Shown here: in pieces, positions 25,299-34,757 of the stretch
Numbering within the stretch: the stretch's first letter is position 1
Layout of the letters: each line of letters begins with the position of its first letter
Assembly: GCA_002480085.1 (NCBI GenBank)
Contig: DKPJ01000008.1
Span: forward strand, 243,096 to 307,095
From: Enterobacteriaceae bacterium UBA7338
GTDB taxonomy: Bacteria > Pseudomonadota > Gammaproteobacteria > Enterobacterales > Enterobacteriaceae
DNA length: 64,000 nucleotides
Reading direction: 5' to 3'
Program-made: the position numbers and the translations under genes
The notes under the pieces: model-generated
What the model was told of the DNA's origin: nothing
What the model saw: the letters and a program-made list of their open reading frames with translations, nothing else
Databases searched by the model: none

Positions 25299-26747
25299 TT
25301 ATGGGCGATAGACCTTCACATTAGTGAAGCCCTGCTCGTGCAGGTAGAGCGCCTGCAGGCGGCTCATCACCCCGCGCTCGCACCACAGCAGCCAGGTCTT
25401 ATTCCGATCGAGATCGCCAAATTTGGTGCTCAGCTTGTAGAACGGCAGCGTCACCACATCGATGCCCTCGACTACCAGCGGATTGCTCTCCTGATCGTCC
25501 GGGGAGCGGATATCCAGCAGGACGTCGTTCGGGCCAAAGCCGGTCACGGTCTCAACCTCGACCACCTCCTGCGCGGCCTGCTGAGCGATCTCGCGAATAT
25601 CAACGTTGGTCGCCTCTTCCACCACCCGATCGAGGATCGCAAAGTCGAAGTTCTGCTCTTCGGCTTCGATCTTCGCCTTCACCGCTTTTACCGTCGGGCT
25701 TTTGGAGATCACGCCGCAGTACTCTGGCATGGTACGGGAGAAGTCTTCCGTACCGATCTCCCGAGCCACGTCGATAATGTGCTCTTTATCGTGGGAGATC
25801 AGCGGGCGCAGGATCAGCGTATCAGAGACGTTATCGATCAGGCGCAGGTTGGTCAGGGTCTGGCTGGAGACCTGGCCCAGCGCTTCACCGGTGACCAGGG
25901 CCTGCACGCCGTAGCGCTCGGCGACCTTCGAGGCGGCACGCACCATCATGCGCTTCAGCACCACGCCCATCTGGCCGTCGTCTACTTTTTCCAGGATCTC
26001 GCCAACCACCGGCTCAAAGTTGATCGCCACAAAGCGTACCCGGTGCGAGCTGCCGAAGCGGTTCCACAGGTAGTGGGCTACCTGACGCACGCCGATCTCG
26101 TGAGCCGCGCCGCCGAGGTTAAAGAAGCAGTAGTGCACGCGGCAGCCACGGCGCATCAGCATATAGCTGGAGACGCTGGAGTCAAAGCCGCCGGAGATCA
26201 GCGACAGGACGTCCTCCTGGGTACCGATAGGGAAACCGCCGATGCCTTCCGAGCGGTTGGTGATCAGCAGCAGGCGATCGTCTTCAATCTCCAGATGCAC
26301 CGTGTAATCCGGATGGGTCAATTTTACGCGGGCGCTCTCAATGTGCTGATTCAGGCCACCACCGACGTAGCGTTCTACCTCAATAGAGCTAAACTCATGT
26401 TTACCGCGACGTTTCACGCGCACGCAAAAGGTTTTACCCTCCAGCTGCTCGCGATACTGCGCCAGCGCTTTCTCGAAGATGTCATGCAGGGAGGTATAAG
26501 GGACATCTTCTACCTCCAGAATATGGTGGATACCGGGAATACGGGTCAGCGCATCGCGGATAGCAGGACGCAGGGTCTCGTCTTTGGTACGAACTTCCAC
26601 GTGGTCCCAGTGACGAACGACTTTAATCTCTTCATCATGGTACTTCAGAACGTTACGAATGTTTCCGGTTAAAATTTTAATAAAGCGCAAACGCACGGAT
26701 TGGCTTTTGATGGTGATTTCCGGGAACAATTTAATGATAAACTTCAT
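25299..26747 (-). CDS. thiI: ThiI, tRNA 4-thiouridine and thiazole sulfurtransferase
   Basis: 482 aa from ATG 26747 (MKFIIKLFPEITIKSQ), the E. coli length. It transfers sulfur to U8 of tRNA and to ThiS for the thiamine thiazole ring. Domains: N-terminal ferredoxin-like and THUMP domains (about 1-165), PP-loop AMP-forming domain with SGGFDSSVSSY (about 183), and a C-terminal rhodanese domain with the persulfide Cys456 in LLWCERGVMSR. A longer in-frame start at 26867 runs into the divergent xseB region and is rejected. Confidence 0.96.
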   Translation of the reverse strand: MKFIIKLFPEITIKSQSVRLRFIKILTGNIRNVLKYHDEEIKVVRHWDHVEVRTKDETLRPAIRDALTRIPGIHHILEVEDVPYTSLHDIFEKALAQYREQLEGKTFCVRVKRRGKHEFSSIEVERYVGGGLNQHIESARVKLTHPDYTVHLEIEDDRLLLITNRSEGIGGFPIGTQEDVLSLISGGFDSSVSSYMLMRRGCRVHYCFFNLGGAAHEIGVRQVAHYLWNRFGSSHRVRFVAINFEPVVGEILEKVDDGQMGVVLKRMMVRAASKVAERYGVQALVTGEALGQVSSQTLTNLRLIDNVSDTLILRPLISHDKEHIIDVAREIGTEDFSRTMPEYCGVISKSPTVKAVKAKIEAEEQNFDFAILDRVVEEATNVDIREIAQQAAQEVVEVETVTGFGPNDVLLDIRSPDDQESNPLVVEGIDVVTLPFYKLSTKFGDLDRNKTWLLWCERGVMSRLQALYLHEQGFTNVKVYRP

Positions 26748-26951
26748 GGCGGCAAAGGTTCTTTGGCAAGTCGCATACTGGACTTGTGGGGGATTAATAC
26801 AGCAGCCCCTAACCGCGGCTGCTTCCAGGCGCGCAAGTATACCACCATCGGGGTCTACCTTGCACACTGCATGACCATAGCGCGTTATTTAATACGCGGC
26901 ATGACTTCGCTACCATAGCGCAGATGAATAAAACGAGAGTCAGACATCCTT

Positions 26952-27194
26952 ATGGCAAAGAAAAACGACGCACCGGCCAGCTTTGAAACGGCACTTACCG
27001 AGCTGGAACAGATAGTGACCCGTCTTGAGAGCGGCGACCTGCCCCTTGAAGAGGCGCTGAGCGAATTTGAACGCGGCGTGCAGCTGGCCCGCCAGGGACA
27101 GACGAAGCTGCAGCAGGCGGAGCAGCGCGTACAAATCCTGCTCTCAGAGCAGGAAGAGGCCCCGCTCACCCCCTTTACCCCGGACGCCGAGTAA
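26952..27194 (+). CDS. xseB: XseB, exodeoxyribonuclease VII small subunit
   Basis: 80-aa helical protein with the XseB signature FETALTELEQIVTRLESGDL and a second helix PLEEALSEFERGVQLARQGQ. It assembles on the large subunit XseA (not in the window) to make the single-strand-specific exonuclease VII. First gene of xseB-ispA-dxs, divergent from thiI; only one base separates its stop from the ispA start. Confidence 0.96.
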   Translation: MAKKNDAPASFETALTELEQIVTRLESGDLPLEEALSEFERGVQLARQGQTKLQQAEQRVQILLSEQEEAPLTPFTPDAE

Positions 27195-27195
27195 T

Positions 27196-28110
27196 ATGGA
27201 TTTCACTGCACAATTTTTTACAGAACAATTAGAAACCTGCGTCGATCAGGCCAATGCCGCGCTGCGGCGCTTCATCGCTCCCCTGCCCTTTCAGAACACT
27301 CCTCTGGTTGAGGCCATGAACTATGGCGCACTATTAGGCGGCAAGCGCCTGCGGCCATTTCTGGTCTATGCGACCGGCAGCATGTTTGGCGTCAGCGCGC
27401 AAACCCTGGACGCCCCTGCCGCCGCCGTGGAGTGCATTCACGCCTACTCCCTGATCCATGACGATCTGCCGGCCATGGACAATGACGATCTGCGCCGGGG
27501 CCAGCCGACCTGCCATATTAAGTATGGTGAAGCGAGCGCCATTCTGGCCGGGGATGCCCTGCAAACGCTGGCGTTCTCTATCCTCGCCGATGCACCGATG
27601 CCGGAAGTCGCCGATCGCGATCGTCTGGCGATGGTTGCCGAGCTGGCGCAGGCCAGCGGCGTGGCGGGCATGTGTGGCGGCCAGGCGCTGGATCTGGAGG
27701 CTGAAGGCAAGCAGGTGCAGCTCGCCGAGCTGGAGCGTATCCACCGCCATAAAACCGGCGCGCTGATCCGCGCGGCGGTGCGTATGGGCGCATTAAGCGC
27801 AGGCGAGAGAGGACGCGAGGTGCTGCCTATTCTCGATCGCTATGCTGAGTCTATCGGTCTGGCATTCCAGGTACAGGATGACATTCTGGATGTGGTGGGC
27901 GATACTGCAACACTCGGCAAACGTCAGGGGGCCGATCAGCAACTGGGTAAAAGCACCTATCCTGCACTGCTGGGCCTTGAGCAAGCCCGGACGAAAGCCC
28001 GTGACCTGATTGACGACGCCCGCAGCGCGTTAGCGCAGCTGGCCGCCTACTCTCTGGACACCTCGACCCTTGAAGCGCTGGCCGATTTTATAATTCAGCG
28101 TGATAAATAA
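27196..28110 (+). CDS. ispA: IspA, farnesyl diphosphate synthase
   Basis: 304-aa trans-prenyltransferase making farnesyl diphosphate from IPP and DMAPP. First Asp-rich motif DDLPAMDNDD, second DDILD, and GGKRLRP for substrate phosphate binding. Started at ATG 27196 (MDFTAQFFTEQLETC). The N-terminus is about five residues longer than in E. coli (299 aa), which is the only visible difference. An in-frame reading that begins inside xseB (27067) is a shadow. Confidence 0.96.
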   Translation: MDFTAQFFTEQLETCVDQANAALRRFIAPLPFQNTPLVEAMNYGALLGGKRLRPFLVYATGSMFGVSAQTLDAPAAAVECIHAYSLIHDDLPAMDNDDLRRGQPTCHIKYGEASAILAGDALQTLAFSILADAPMPEVADRDRLAMVAELAQASGVAGMCGGQALDLEAEGKQVQLAELERIHRHKTGALIRAAVRMGALSAGERGREVLPILDRYAESIGLAFQVQDDILDVVGDTATLGKRQGADQQLGKSTYPALLGLEQARTKARDLIDDARSALAQLAAYSLDTSTLEALADFIIQRDK

Positions 28111-28127
28111 ACAACAATGAGTCTCTG

Positions 28128-29990
28128 ATGAGTTTTGATACTGCCAAATACCCGACCCTGGCGCTGGTTAACGCCACCCAGGATCTGCGCCTGCTGCCCA
28201 AAGAGAGCCTGCCGAAGCTTTGCGACGAGCTGCGCCGCTATCTTCTCGACAGCGTGAGCCGCTCCAGCGGCCACTTCGCCTCCGGGCTTGGCACGGTTGA
28301 GCTGACCGTGGCGCTGCACTATGTCTACAATACGCCGTTCGATCAGCTTATCTGGGACGTCGGCCATCAGGCTTACCCGCACAAAATCCTGACCGGCCGC
28401 CGGGATCGCATCGATACTATCCGTCAGAAAGGCGGCCTGCACCCCTTCCCGTGGCGCGGCGAGAGCGAGTATGACGTGCTAAGCGTCGGCCACTCCTCTA
28501 CCTCTATCAGCGCCGGGATCGGCATTGCGGTAGCGGCGGAGAAAGAGGGTAAACAGCGTCGCACCGTCTGCGTGATTGGCGACGGCGCGATCACCGCCGG
28601 TATGGCCTTCGAGGCGATGAACCACGCCGGTGATATCAAGCCGGATATGCTGGTGATCCTCAACGATAACGAGATGTCGATCTCCGAGAACGTCGGCGCG
28701 CTGAACAACCATCTGGCGCAGCTGCTCTCGGGCAAGCTCTACTCGACCCTGCGCGAGGGCGGAAAGCGGGTCTTTTCCAATGTTCCGCCAATCAAAGAGC
28801 TGCTGAAGCGCACCGAAGAGCATATCAAGGGCATGGTCGTACCCGGCACGCTGTTTGAAGAGCTGGGCTTTAACTACATCGGGCCGGTTGATGGCCATGA
28901 CGTGCTGGGCCTGGTCACAACGCTGAAGAATATGCGTGGCCTGAAAGGTCCGCAGTTCCTGCACATCATGACCAAAAAAGGGCGTGGCTACGAGCCAGCC
29001 GAAAAGGATCCGATCACCTTCCACGCCGTACCGAAATTCGATCCGGCCAAGGGCACGCTGCCAAAGAGCAGCGGCGGTATGCCCTCCTACTCAAAAATCT
29101 TCGGCGACTGGCTGTGCGAGACGGCGGCGAAGGACAGCAAGCTGATGGCCGTGACGCCCGCGATGCGCGAAGGCTCCGGCATGGTGGAGTTCTCACGTAA
29201 ATATCCGCAGCAGTACTTTGACGTGGCGATTGCCGAGCAGCACGCGGTGACCTTTGCTGCCGGGCTGGCGATTGGCGGCTACAAGCCGGTGGTGGCGATC
29301 TACTCCACCTTCCTGCAGCGCGCCTACGATCAGGTGATCCACGACGTGGCGATCCAGAAGCTGCCGGTACTGTTTGCTATCGACCGGGCGGGGGTTGTCG
29401 GCGCGGACGGACAGACGCACCAGGGGGCATTTGATATCTCCTTCCTGCGCTGCGTGCCGGAGATGGTGATCATGACCCCGAGCGACGAGAACGAGTGCCG
29501 CCAGATGCTCTACACCGGCTACCACTACAGCGAAGGCCCGAGCGCCGTCCGCTATCCGCGCGGCAACGCCGTAGGCGTGACCCTTGAGCCGCTGGCCGAG
29601 CTGCCTATAGGTAAAGGGGTGGTGAAACGCCAGGGTGAAGATATCGCCATTCTTAACTTCGGTACTCTGCTGCCGGAGGCGGAAAAAGCCGCCGAGACGC
29701 TGAACGCCACGCTGGTAGATATGCGTTTTGTGAAGCCCCTCGACGAGGCGCTGATCCTCGAGTTGGCTGCGACCCACGCGTCGCTGGTGACCCTGGAGGA
29801 GAACGCTATTATCGGCGGTGCAGGCAGCGGCGTGAATGAGGTGCTGATGGCCAACCGCAAGCCGGTTCCGGTTCTCAACCTCGGCCTGCCGGACTACTTT
29901 ATTCCGCAGGGCACCCAGGAGGAGGCGCGCATCGAGCTGGGCCTCGACGCAGCCGGTATCACCACAAAAATTCAGACCTGGCTGGCCTGA
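28128..29990 (+). CDS. dxs: Dxs, 1-deoxy-D-xylulose-5-phosphate synthase
   Basis: 620-aa thiamine-diphosphate enzyme, the first and rate-controlling step of the methylerythritol phosphate isoprenoid pathway; its product also feeds thiamine and pyridoxal synthesis. TPP-binding motif GDGAITAGMAFEAMN (about 152). The catalytic glutamate lies in VAIAEQHAVTFAAG (about 370), and substrate histidines include GHQAYPHK. It starts 17 bp after ispA. Adjacent thiI supplies thiamine, which Dxs uses as cofactor. Confidence 0.98.
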   Translation: MSFDTAKYPTLALVNATQDLRLLPKESLPKLCDELRRYLLDSVSRSSGHFASGLGTVELTVALHYVYNTPFDQLIWDVGHQAYPHKILTGRRDRIDTIRQKGGLHPFPWRGESEYDVLSVGHSSTSISAGIGIAVAAEKEGKQRRTVCVIGDGAITAGMAFEAMNHAGDIKPDMLVILNDNEMSISENVGALNNHLAQLLSGKLYSTLREGGKRVFSNVPPIKELLKRTEEHIKGMVVPGTLFEELGFNYIGPVDGHDVLGLVTTLKNMRGLKGPQFLHIMTKKGRGYEPAEKDPITFHAVPKFDPAKGTLPKSSGGMPSYSKIFGDWLCETAAKDSKLMAVTPAMREGSGMVEFSRKYPQQYFDVAIAEQHAVTFAAGLAIGGYKPVVAIYSTFLQRAYDQVIHDVAIQKLPVLFAIDRAGVVGADGQTHQGAFDISFLRCVPEMVIMTPSDENECRQMLYTGYHYSEGPSAVRYPRGNAVGVTLEPLAELPIGKGVVKRQGEDIAILNFGTLLPEAEKAAETLNATLVDMRFVKPLDEALILELAATHASLVTLEENAIIGGAGSGVNEVLMANRKPVPVLNLGLPDYFIPQGTQEEARIELGLDAAGITTKIQTWLA

Positions 29991-30051
29991 GCCTCCGGTT
30001 CCGCTCCTGCTATGCTTAAGGGTACTCGTACCCTTATGCAGGAGTGGAACC

Positions 30052-31026
30052 ATGCAATACAACACGTTAGGAACAACGGATCTTAAGGTTTCCCGTCTTT
30101 GTCTTGGCTGTATGACCTTTGGCGAACCGGACCGGGGCAATCATGCCTGGACCCTGCCGGAAGAGAGCAGCCGCCTCATCATCAAGCACGCCCTTGCAGG
30201 CGGCATCAACTTTTTCGACACCGCAAACAGCTACTCCGACGGCAGCAGCGAAGAGATCGTGGGCCGTGCGCTGAAAGATTTTGCCCACCGCGAAGAGGTC
30301 GTGGTCGCAACCAAGGTCTACCACCAGGTGGGCGATCTGCCGGAGGGGCTTTCTCGCCCGCAGATCCTGCGCTCAATTGATGACAGCCTGCGCCGGCTGG
30401 GCATGGAGTATGTTGACCTGCTGCAGATCCACCGCTGGGACTATAACACCCCTATCGAAGAGACGCTGGAAGCGCTGGACGAGGTGGTAAAAGCCGGTAA
30501 GGCGCGCTACATCGGCGCGTCGTCCATGCACGCCTCGCAGTTCGCCCAGGCGCTGGCGCTTCAGGATCAAAACGGCTGGGCGCGCTTCGTCACCATGCAG
30601 AACCACTACAACCTTATCTACCGTGAGGAAGAGCGCGAGATGCTGCCGCTCTGCTACCGGGAGGGCGTGGCGGTGATCCCGTGGAGTCCGCTGGCGCGCG
30701 GCCGCCTGACCCGTCCGTGGGGGGAGACCACCGCCCGCTCGGTGTCGGACGAGTTTGGTAAAACGCTCTATAACGAGAGCGACGCTGGTGATGCACAGAT
30801 TGCCGAGCGGCTGGCGGGGATAGCGGAAGAGACCGGCGCGACCCGGGCGCAGGTGGCGATTGCCTGGCTACTGAGCAAGCCCGGCGTGGCGGCACCGATT
30901 ATCGGCGCATCGCGTGAAGAGCAGCTTGAAGAGCTGATCCAGGCGGTAGAGCTAACCCTGACGCCGGAGCAGATTGCCGAGCTGGAGACGCCCTATAAGC
31001 AGCATCCAGTGGTCGGATTCAAATAG
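30052..31026 (+). CDS. yajO: YajO, aldo-keto reductase
   Basis: 324-aa NADPH-dependent aldo-keto reductase with the TIM-barrel tetrad region (Asp/Tyr in FFDTANSYSDGSSE, Lys in VATKVYHQ, His in LLQIHRWDYNTP). In E. coli YajO has been linked to ribulose 5-phosphate/1-deoxyxylulose 5-phosphate metabolism, which fits its position after dxs. The start follows gcaGGAGtggaacc. Last gene of the xseB-ispA-dxs-yajO group, facing pgpA. Confidence 0.94.
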   Translation: MQYNTLGTTDLKVSRLCLGCMTFGEPDRGNHAWTLPEESSRLIIKHALAGGINFFDTANSYSDGSSEEIVGRALKDFAHREEVVVATKVYHQVGDLPEGLSRPQILRSIDDSLRRLGMEYVDLLQIHRWDYNTPIEETLEALDEVVKAGKARYIGASSMHASQFAQALALQDQNGWARFVTMQNHYNLIYREEEREMLPLCYREGVAVIPWSPLARGRLTRPWGETTARSVSDEFGKTLYNESDAGDAQIAERLAGIAEETGATRAQVAIAWLLSKPGVAAPIIGASREEQLEELIQAVELTLTPEQIAELETPYKQHPVVGFK

Positions 31027-31046
31027 GTTCGGTTGATCTGGAACAC

Positions 31047-31082
31047 GTAGGCCGGATAAGGCGTTACCGCCGCCATCCGGCA
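31047..31082. repeat. REP element between convergent yajO and pgpA
   Basis: gtaggccggataaggcg, a short loop, then cgccgccatccggca, in the 66-bp gap between the two stops. Confidence 0.82.
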
Positions 31083-31092
31083 TTTTACGAGG

Positions 31093-31608
31093 CTAAAGGA
31101 TACCAATCGGCCAGTGATGGCCAATCAGATAGAGGATCCCCGCCGCCACGATCCCGGCGACGATATCATCGACGATGATACCCATCCCACCATGCACGTT
31201 GCGGTCAAACCAGCGGATCGGCCAGGGCTTCCACATATCAAAGATGCGGAACAGCACAAATCCGGCGGCCACCCACTGCCACTCATTCGTCGGCAGCGCC
31301 ATCAGGGTGATCCACATTCCGATAAACTCATCCCAGACGATGCTGCCGTGGTCGTGCACGCCCATATCCTTTGCCGTCTGGTGACACAGGTAGACGCCAA
31401 TGCAGATAGAGAGCATCACCACCATGGAGTAGAGCTGCCACGGCAGGAAGGTCATCAGATACCAGAACGGGATCGCCGCCAGCGAGCCCATGGTTCCTGG
31501 CACCACCGGACTCAGGCCGCTGCCAAACCCGGTGGCCAGCAGGTGCCACGGGTTGCGCAAATTGAGGCGGCTTTTAGCGATATCTTTAGTGCGCGGCAAA
31601 ATGGTCAT
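31093..31608 (-). CDS. pgpA: PgpA, phosphatidylglycerophosphatase A
   Basis: 171 aa from ATG 31608 (MTILPRTKDIAKSR), family length. Inner-membrane enzyme that removes the phosphate from phosphatidylglycerol phosphate. Four hydrophobic helices and the conserved polar motifs VWDEFIGMW and NVHGGMGIIVDDIVAG are visible. The start lies inside the end of thiL (23-bp overlap), as in E. coli. Last gene of the nrdR-ribD-ribE-nusB-thiL-pgpA operon. Confidence 0.95.
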   Translation of the reverse strand: MTILPRTKDIAKSRLNLRNPWHLLATGFGSGLSPVVPGTMGSLAAIPFWYLMTFLPWQLYSMVVMLSICIGVYLCHQTAKDMGVHDHGSIVWDEFIGMWITLMALPTNEWQWVAAGFVLFRIFDMWKPWPIRWFDRNVHGGMGIIVDDIVAGIVAAGILYLIGHHWPIGIL

Positions 31609-32563
31609 ATCCTTTCCAGTCAAACGTCACGGCCCTGCCCTCGCGGGTAAAGCTGATCCCATCGACATCGGCGCTCATCTGCCCGATGCAGGTATATGGA
31701 ATGCCAAGCTGACCAATCGCCACCTCCAGCGCACCGCGGTTAAGCTCGGGCACGGTGAAGCACAGCTCGTAATCCTCGCCGCCGCCCAGCGCCCAGCGTA
31801 GGGCCTGCTCCGGCTCCACGTGGCGACGCAGCGCATCCGAGTACGGCAGCGCATCAACGTCGATAATCGCGCCACACTCGCTGGCCTGCAAAATGTGCCC
31901 CAGGTCGGAGATCAGCCCGTCAGAGAGATCGATAGCGGAGTTAGCCAGATCGCGCAGCGCCTGGCCATGCAGAATACGCGGCGTCGGGCGCAGATGGCGT
32001 TTGATCAGCCAGTCGGCGTCTTTGGGATCGTCTACCTGCAAACGATCCTGGAGGATCGCCAGCCCGGCGGCGCTGTCCCCCGGCGTGCCGGTGACGTAGA
32101 TCCAGTCTCCCGGCTTCGCGCCTGAACGCTTCAGCGCCCGGCCTGCGGGAACGTAGCCGTGAATACCCAGCGTCATAGAGAGCGGCCCGCGGGTGGTGTC
32201 CCCGCCGATGAGCTGCATGTCGTAATAGCTAAGCTGCTCAAACAGGCTGTCGCTAAACGCTTTCAACCAGGGTTCATCGACCTCGGGCAGGGTCAGCGCG
32301 AGGGTCAGCCACGCCGGATCGGCGCCCATCGCCGCCAGATCGCTCAGGTTAACCGCCAGCGCTTTGTAGGCCAGGTCGGCAGGATCGATATCCGGGAGGA
32401 AGTGAATGCCCGATACCAGCGTATCGGTACTGATTGCCAGCGTCTGTTTTTCCGGAACGTTCAGCAGCGCGCAGTCATCGCCGATGCCGGTTTCGACATC
32501 CCGGCGTGCACGTCTGACACGGTTAAAATAACGGGCAATAAGGGAAAATTCGCCGCATGCCAT
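31586..32563 (-). CDS. thiL: ThiL, thiamine-monophosphate kinase
   Basis: 325-aa kinase of the PurM/AIRS superfamily that makes thiamine diphosphate from thiamine monophosphate. N-terminal IGDDCALLNVP binds the metals, and Asp-rich GGDTTRGPLS and DLSDGLISDLGH motifs are intact. It lies 76 bp after nusB on the minus strand and overlaps pgpA by 23 bp. Its product is used by Dxs, encoded nearby on the other strand. Confidence 0.97.
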   Translation of the reverse strand: MACGEFSLIARYFNRVRRARRDVETGIGDDCALLNVPEKQTLAISTDTLVSGIHFLPDIDPADLAYKALAVNLSDLAAMGADPAWLTLALTLPEVDEPWLKAFSDSLFEQLSYYDMQLIGGDTTRGPLSMTLGIHGYVPAGRALKRSGAKPGDWIYVTGTPGDSAAGLAILQDRLQVDDPKDADWLIKRHLRPTPRILHGQALRDLANSAIDLSDGLISDLGHILQASECGAIIDVDALPYSDALRRHVEPEQALRWALGGGEDYELCFTVPELNRGALEVAIGQLGIPYTCIGQMSADVDGISFTREGRAVTFDWKGYDHFAAH

Positions 32564-32639
32564 ACGCTATGCCTCAGCAGAATAAATGAGTAAGGCCGGG
32601 GCGAAGCGGCAAGTGCGCTCCGCCGTACCGGCCTTGAGA

Positions 32640-33059
32640 TTACTTTTTGTGGGGGCGGATCGCGGGTGCGGCTTTATCCAGCACGCCATTCACAAACTTG
32701 TGGCTGTCCTCTGCGCCAAACGTCTTCGCCAGCTCAATGGCTTCGTTGATGGCAACCTTGTACGGCACGTCATCACGTTTGGAGAGTTCGAACAGCGCGA
32801 TACGCAGTACCGCTTTCTCAACCTGGCCCAGCTCTTCAAGCAGGCGGGACAGATAGGGCTTCATCAGGCCGTCGAGATATGCGCTGTTAGTCGCCACCCC
32901 GGACAGCAGCTCGCGGAAGTAAGCGATGTCAACGTCTTTGACATCCTGTTCCGCCAGGAACTGGTATTCAACATCGGCGATGTCGTTCTGGGACAACTGC
33001 CAGGAGTAAAGCGCCTGGACGGCACACTCACGGGCGCGGCGACGAGCAGCAGGTTTCAC
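32640..33059 (-). CDS. nusB: NusB, transcription antitermination factor
   Basis: 139-aa all-helical RNA-binding protein, E. coli length. With NusE (S10) it binds boxA RNA and supports rRNA antitermination. It has the Arg-rich N-terminus KPAARRRARECAVQALYSWQ and the C-terminal segment INEAIELAKTFGAEDSHKFVNGVLDK. It follows ribE by 19 bp. Confidence 0.98.
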   Translation of the reverse strand: MKPAARRRARECAVQALYSWQLSQNDIADVEYQFLAEQDVKDVDIAYFRELLSGVATNSAYLDGLMKPYLSRLLEELGQVEKAVLRIALFELSKRDDVPYKVAINEAIELAKTFGAEDSHKFVNGVLDKAAPAIRPHKK

Positions 33060-33078
33060 GGAATTCCCCTTACAAAAA

Positions 33079-33549
33079 TCAGCCTTGGATGGCTTTCAAT
33101 ACATTAATCATTTCAAGCGCGGTCAGTGCTGCTTCAGCACCCTTGTTACCCGCTTTCGTGCCAGCGCGTTCGATGGCTTGTTCAATACTTTCAGTGGTGA
33201 GCACACCAAAGGCTACCGGAATGGCGCTCTCCTGAGCCACGTGCGCCAGGCCGTTGCTTGCGCCGCCTGCGACGTATTCGAAGTGTGCCGTACCGCCACG
33301 GATCACCGTGCCGAGCGCAATAATCGCATCGTATTTACCGGCTTTTGCCAGCGCGCCCGCCGCCAGAGGCAGCTCATAAGCACCTGGAACCCAAACAACG
33401 GTGATGTTTTCATCTTTAACCTGGCCGATACGCTTCAGGGCGTCGATAGCACCTTCCAGCAGGCTGTCGTTGATGAAGTTGTTGAAACGCGCAATGGTGA
33501 TGGCGACGCGAGCGTCCGGGGCAGCAACAGTAGCTTCAATAATGTTCAT
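33079..33549 (-). CDS. ribE: RibE (RibH), 6,7-dimethyl-8-ribityllumazine synthase
   Basis: 156-aa enzyme that condenses 5-amino-6-ribitylaminouracil with 3,4-dihydroxy-2-butanone 4-phosphate, the penultimate riboflavin step; it assembles into a 60-mer shell. Conserved motifs VWVPGAYELPLAAG and ALGTVIRGGTAHFEYV with the catalytic His are present. It lies 88 bp after ribD in the operon. Confidence 0.98.
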   Translation of the reverse strand: MNIIEATVAAPDARVAITIARFNNFINDSLLEGAIDALKRIGQVKDENITVVWVPGAYELPLAAGALAKAGKYDAIIALGTVIRGGTAHFEYVAGGASNGLAHVAQESAIPVAFGVLTTESIEQAIERAGTKAGNKGAEAALTALEMINVLKAIQG

Positions 33550-33637
33550 AAACTTACCTTAGGGTTCTCATATAGCCCCCGCAGGGGGGCGGATTTTATC
33601 ATACTATTTTACGCACTGCTTCCCTTTTACGAGCGCA

Positions 33638-34753
33638 CTACGCGGGGGTCAGATGCAGGCACAGATCCGGGCCTACCTGACGTATTTCAGTGAACTTGAG
33701 CTGCGGCGCGGCCGCCAGGCTCTCCAGCCCCGGCAGCACGCAGAGGCCACGCGCCTCGCTGCCGAGCAGCTTCGGTGCCAGATAGACGATCAGCTCGTCC
33801 ACCAGCCCGGCCTGCAGCAGCGCGCCCGCCATCTGCGCGCCCGCCTCTACCCAGATGCTGTTAATCTGCTGGCGCCCCAGCAGCATCATCAGCGAGACCA
33901 GATCGAGATGGCCGTTATGCTCGGGAACCAGAATATGGCGCACCCCCTCCGGCCACTGACGTTCATCGGCGCGGGTGCGGGCAAACCAGGTTTCGCCCGG
34001 CTGCTGAACAAGGCGCTGCTCCGGCGTCACGCGATTCTGGCTGTCTACAACGATGCGCACCGGCTGGCGCAGATCGGCCTCGGAATAGCGCGCCTGGGTA
34101 TCGGCACCCAGCTCGTCCCGGCGGACGGTCAGGGCCGGATCGTCCGCCAGCACCGTGGCGCTGCTGGTTAATATGGCATGGCTCTGGGCGCGCAGGCGCT
34201 GAACGTCCCGGCGCGCCTCGGGCGAGGTGATCCACTGGCTCTCGCCGTTCGCCATCGCCGTACGCCCGTCCAGCGACGCGCCAAGCTTAAGCTGGATCCA
34301 GGGGAAGCCGGTGCGCATGCGCTTGAGGAAGCCGCGGTTAAGCCGCTCCGCTTCGCTCATCATCAGGCCGTGGCTGATCTCGATCCCCTCCTGGGAGAGT
34401 CGATACAGCCCCCGTCCCGCGACCTGCGGGTTGGGATCCTGCATCGCCGCGACCACGCGGGCAACGCCAGCGTTAATCAGCGCTTCACAGCAGGGCGGCG
34501 TCCGGCCATGATGGCTGCACGGCTCCAGCGTCACGTAGGCGGTGGCCCCCCGGGCGCGATCCCCGGCCATGCGCAGGGCATGCACCTCAGCATGCGGCTC
34601 CCCGGCGCGGAAGTGAAACCCCTCCCCGACGATTTCGCCATTTTTCACAATGACGCAGCCGACGTTTGGATTAGGATGGGTGGTGTAACGCCCCCGCTGC
34701 GCCAGCTTCAGCGCGCGGGCCATATAGATCTCGTCCTGCTTATCTTGCAGCAT
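33638..34753 (-). CDS. ribD: RibD, bifunctional riboflavin deaminase/reductase
   Basis: 371 aa from ATG 34753 (MLQDKQDEIYMARALKLA). The N-terminal deaminase (about 1-145) has the zinc motif HAEVHA and PCSHHGRTPPC; the C-terminal reductase (about 150-371) has LKLGASLDGRTA. The two act successively on the pyrimidine intermediate of riboflavin synthesis. The predicted start gives four residues more than E. coli (367 aa). It begins 4 bp after the nrdR stop, which fits coupled translation; in-frame extension into nrdR is a shadow. Confidence 0.95.
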   Translation of the reverse strand: MLQDKQDEIYMARALKLAQRGRYTTHPNPNVGCVIVKNGEIVGEGFHFRAGEPHAEVHALRMAGDRARGATAYVTLEPCSHHGRTPPCCEALINAGVARVVAAMQDPNPQVAGRGLYRLSQEGIEISHGLMMSEAERLNRGFLKRMRTGFPWIQLKLGASLDGRTAMANGESQWITSPEARRDVQRLRAQSHAILTSSATVLADDPALTVRRDELGADTQARYSEADLRQPVRIVVDSQNRVTPEQRLVQQPGETWFARTRADERQWPEGVRHILVPEHNGHLDLVSLMMLLGRQQINSIWVEAGAQMAGALLQAGLVDELIVYLAPKLLGSEARGLCVLPGLESLAAAPQLKFTEIRQVGPDLCLHLTPA

Positions 34754-34757
34754 GGGC

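Noticed and set aside
25338..26672. 444-aa open frame opposite thiI
   Set aside because: Antisense shadow of thiI, rich in His and Gln from complementary codons, without start signals.
28095..28442. Small reading frames opposite ispA-dxs and similar antisense frames of 60-180 codons throughout
   Set aside because: They arise from the GC-rich codon structure of the true genes and lack ribosome-binding sites and family features.
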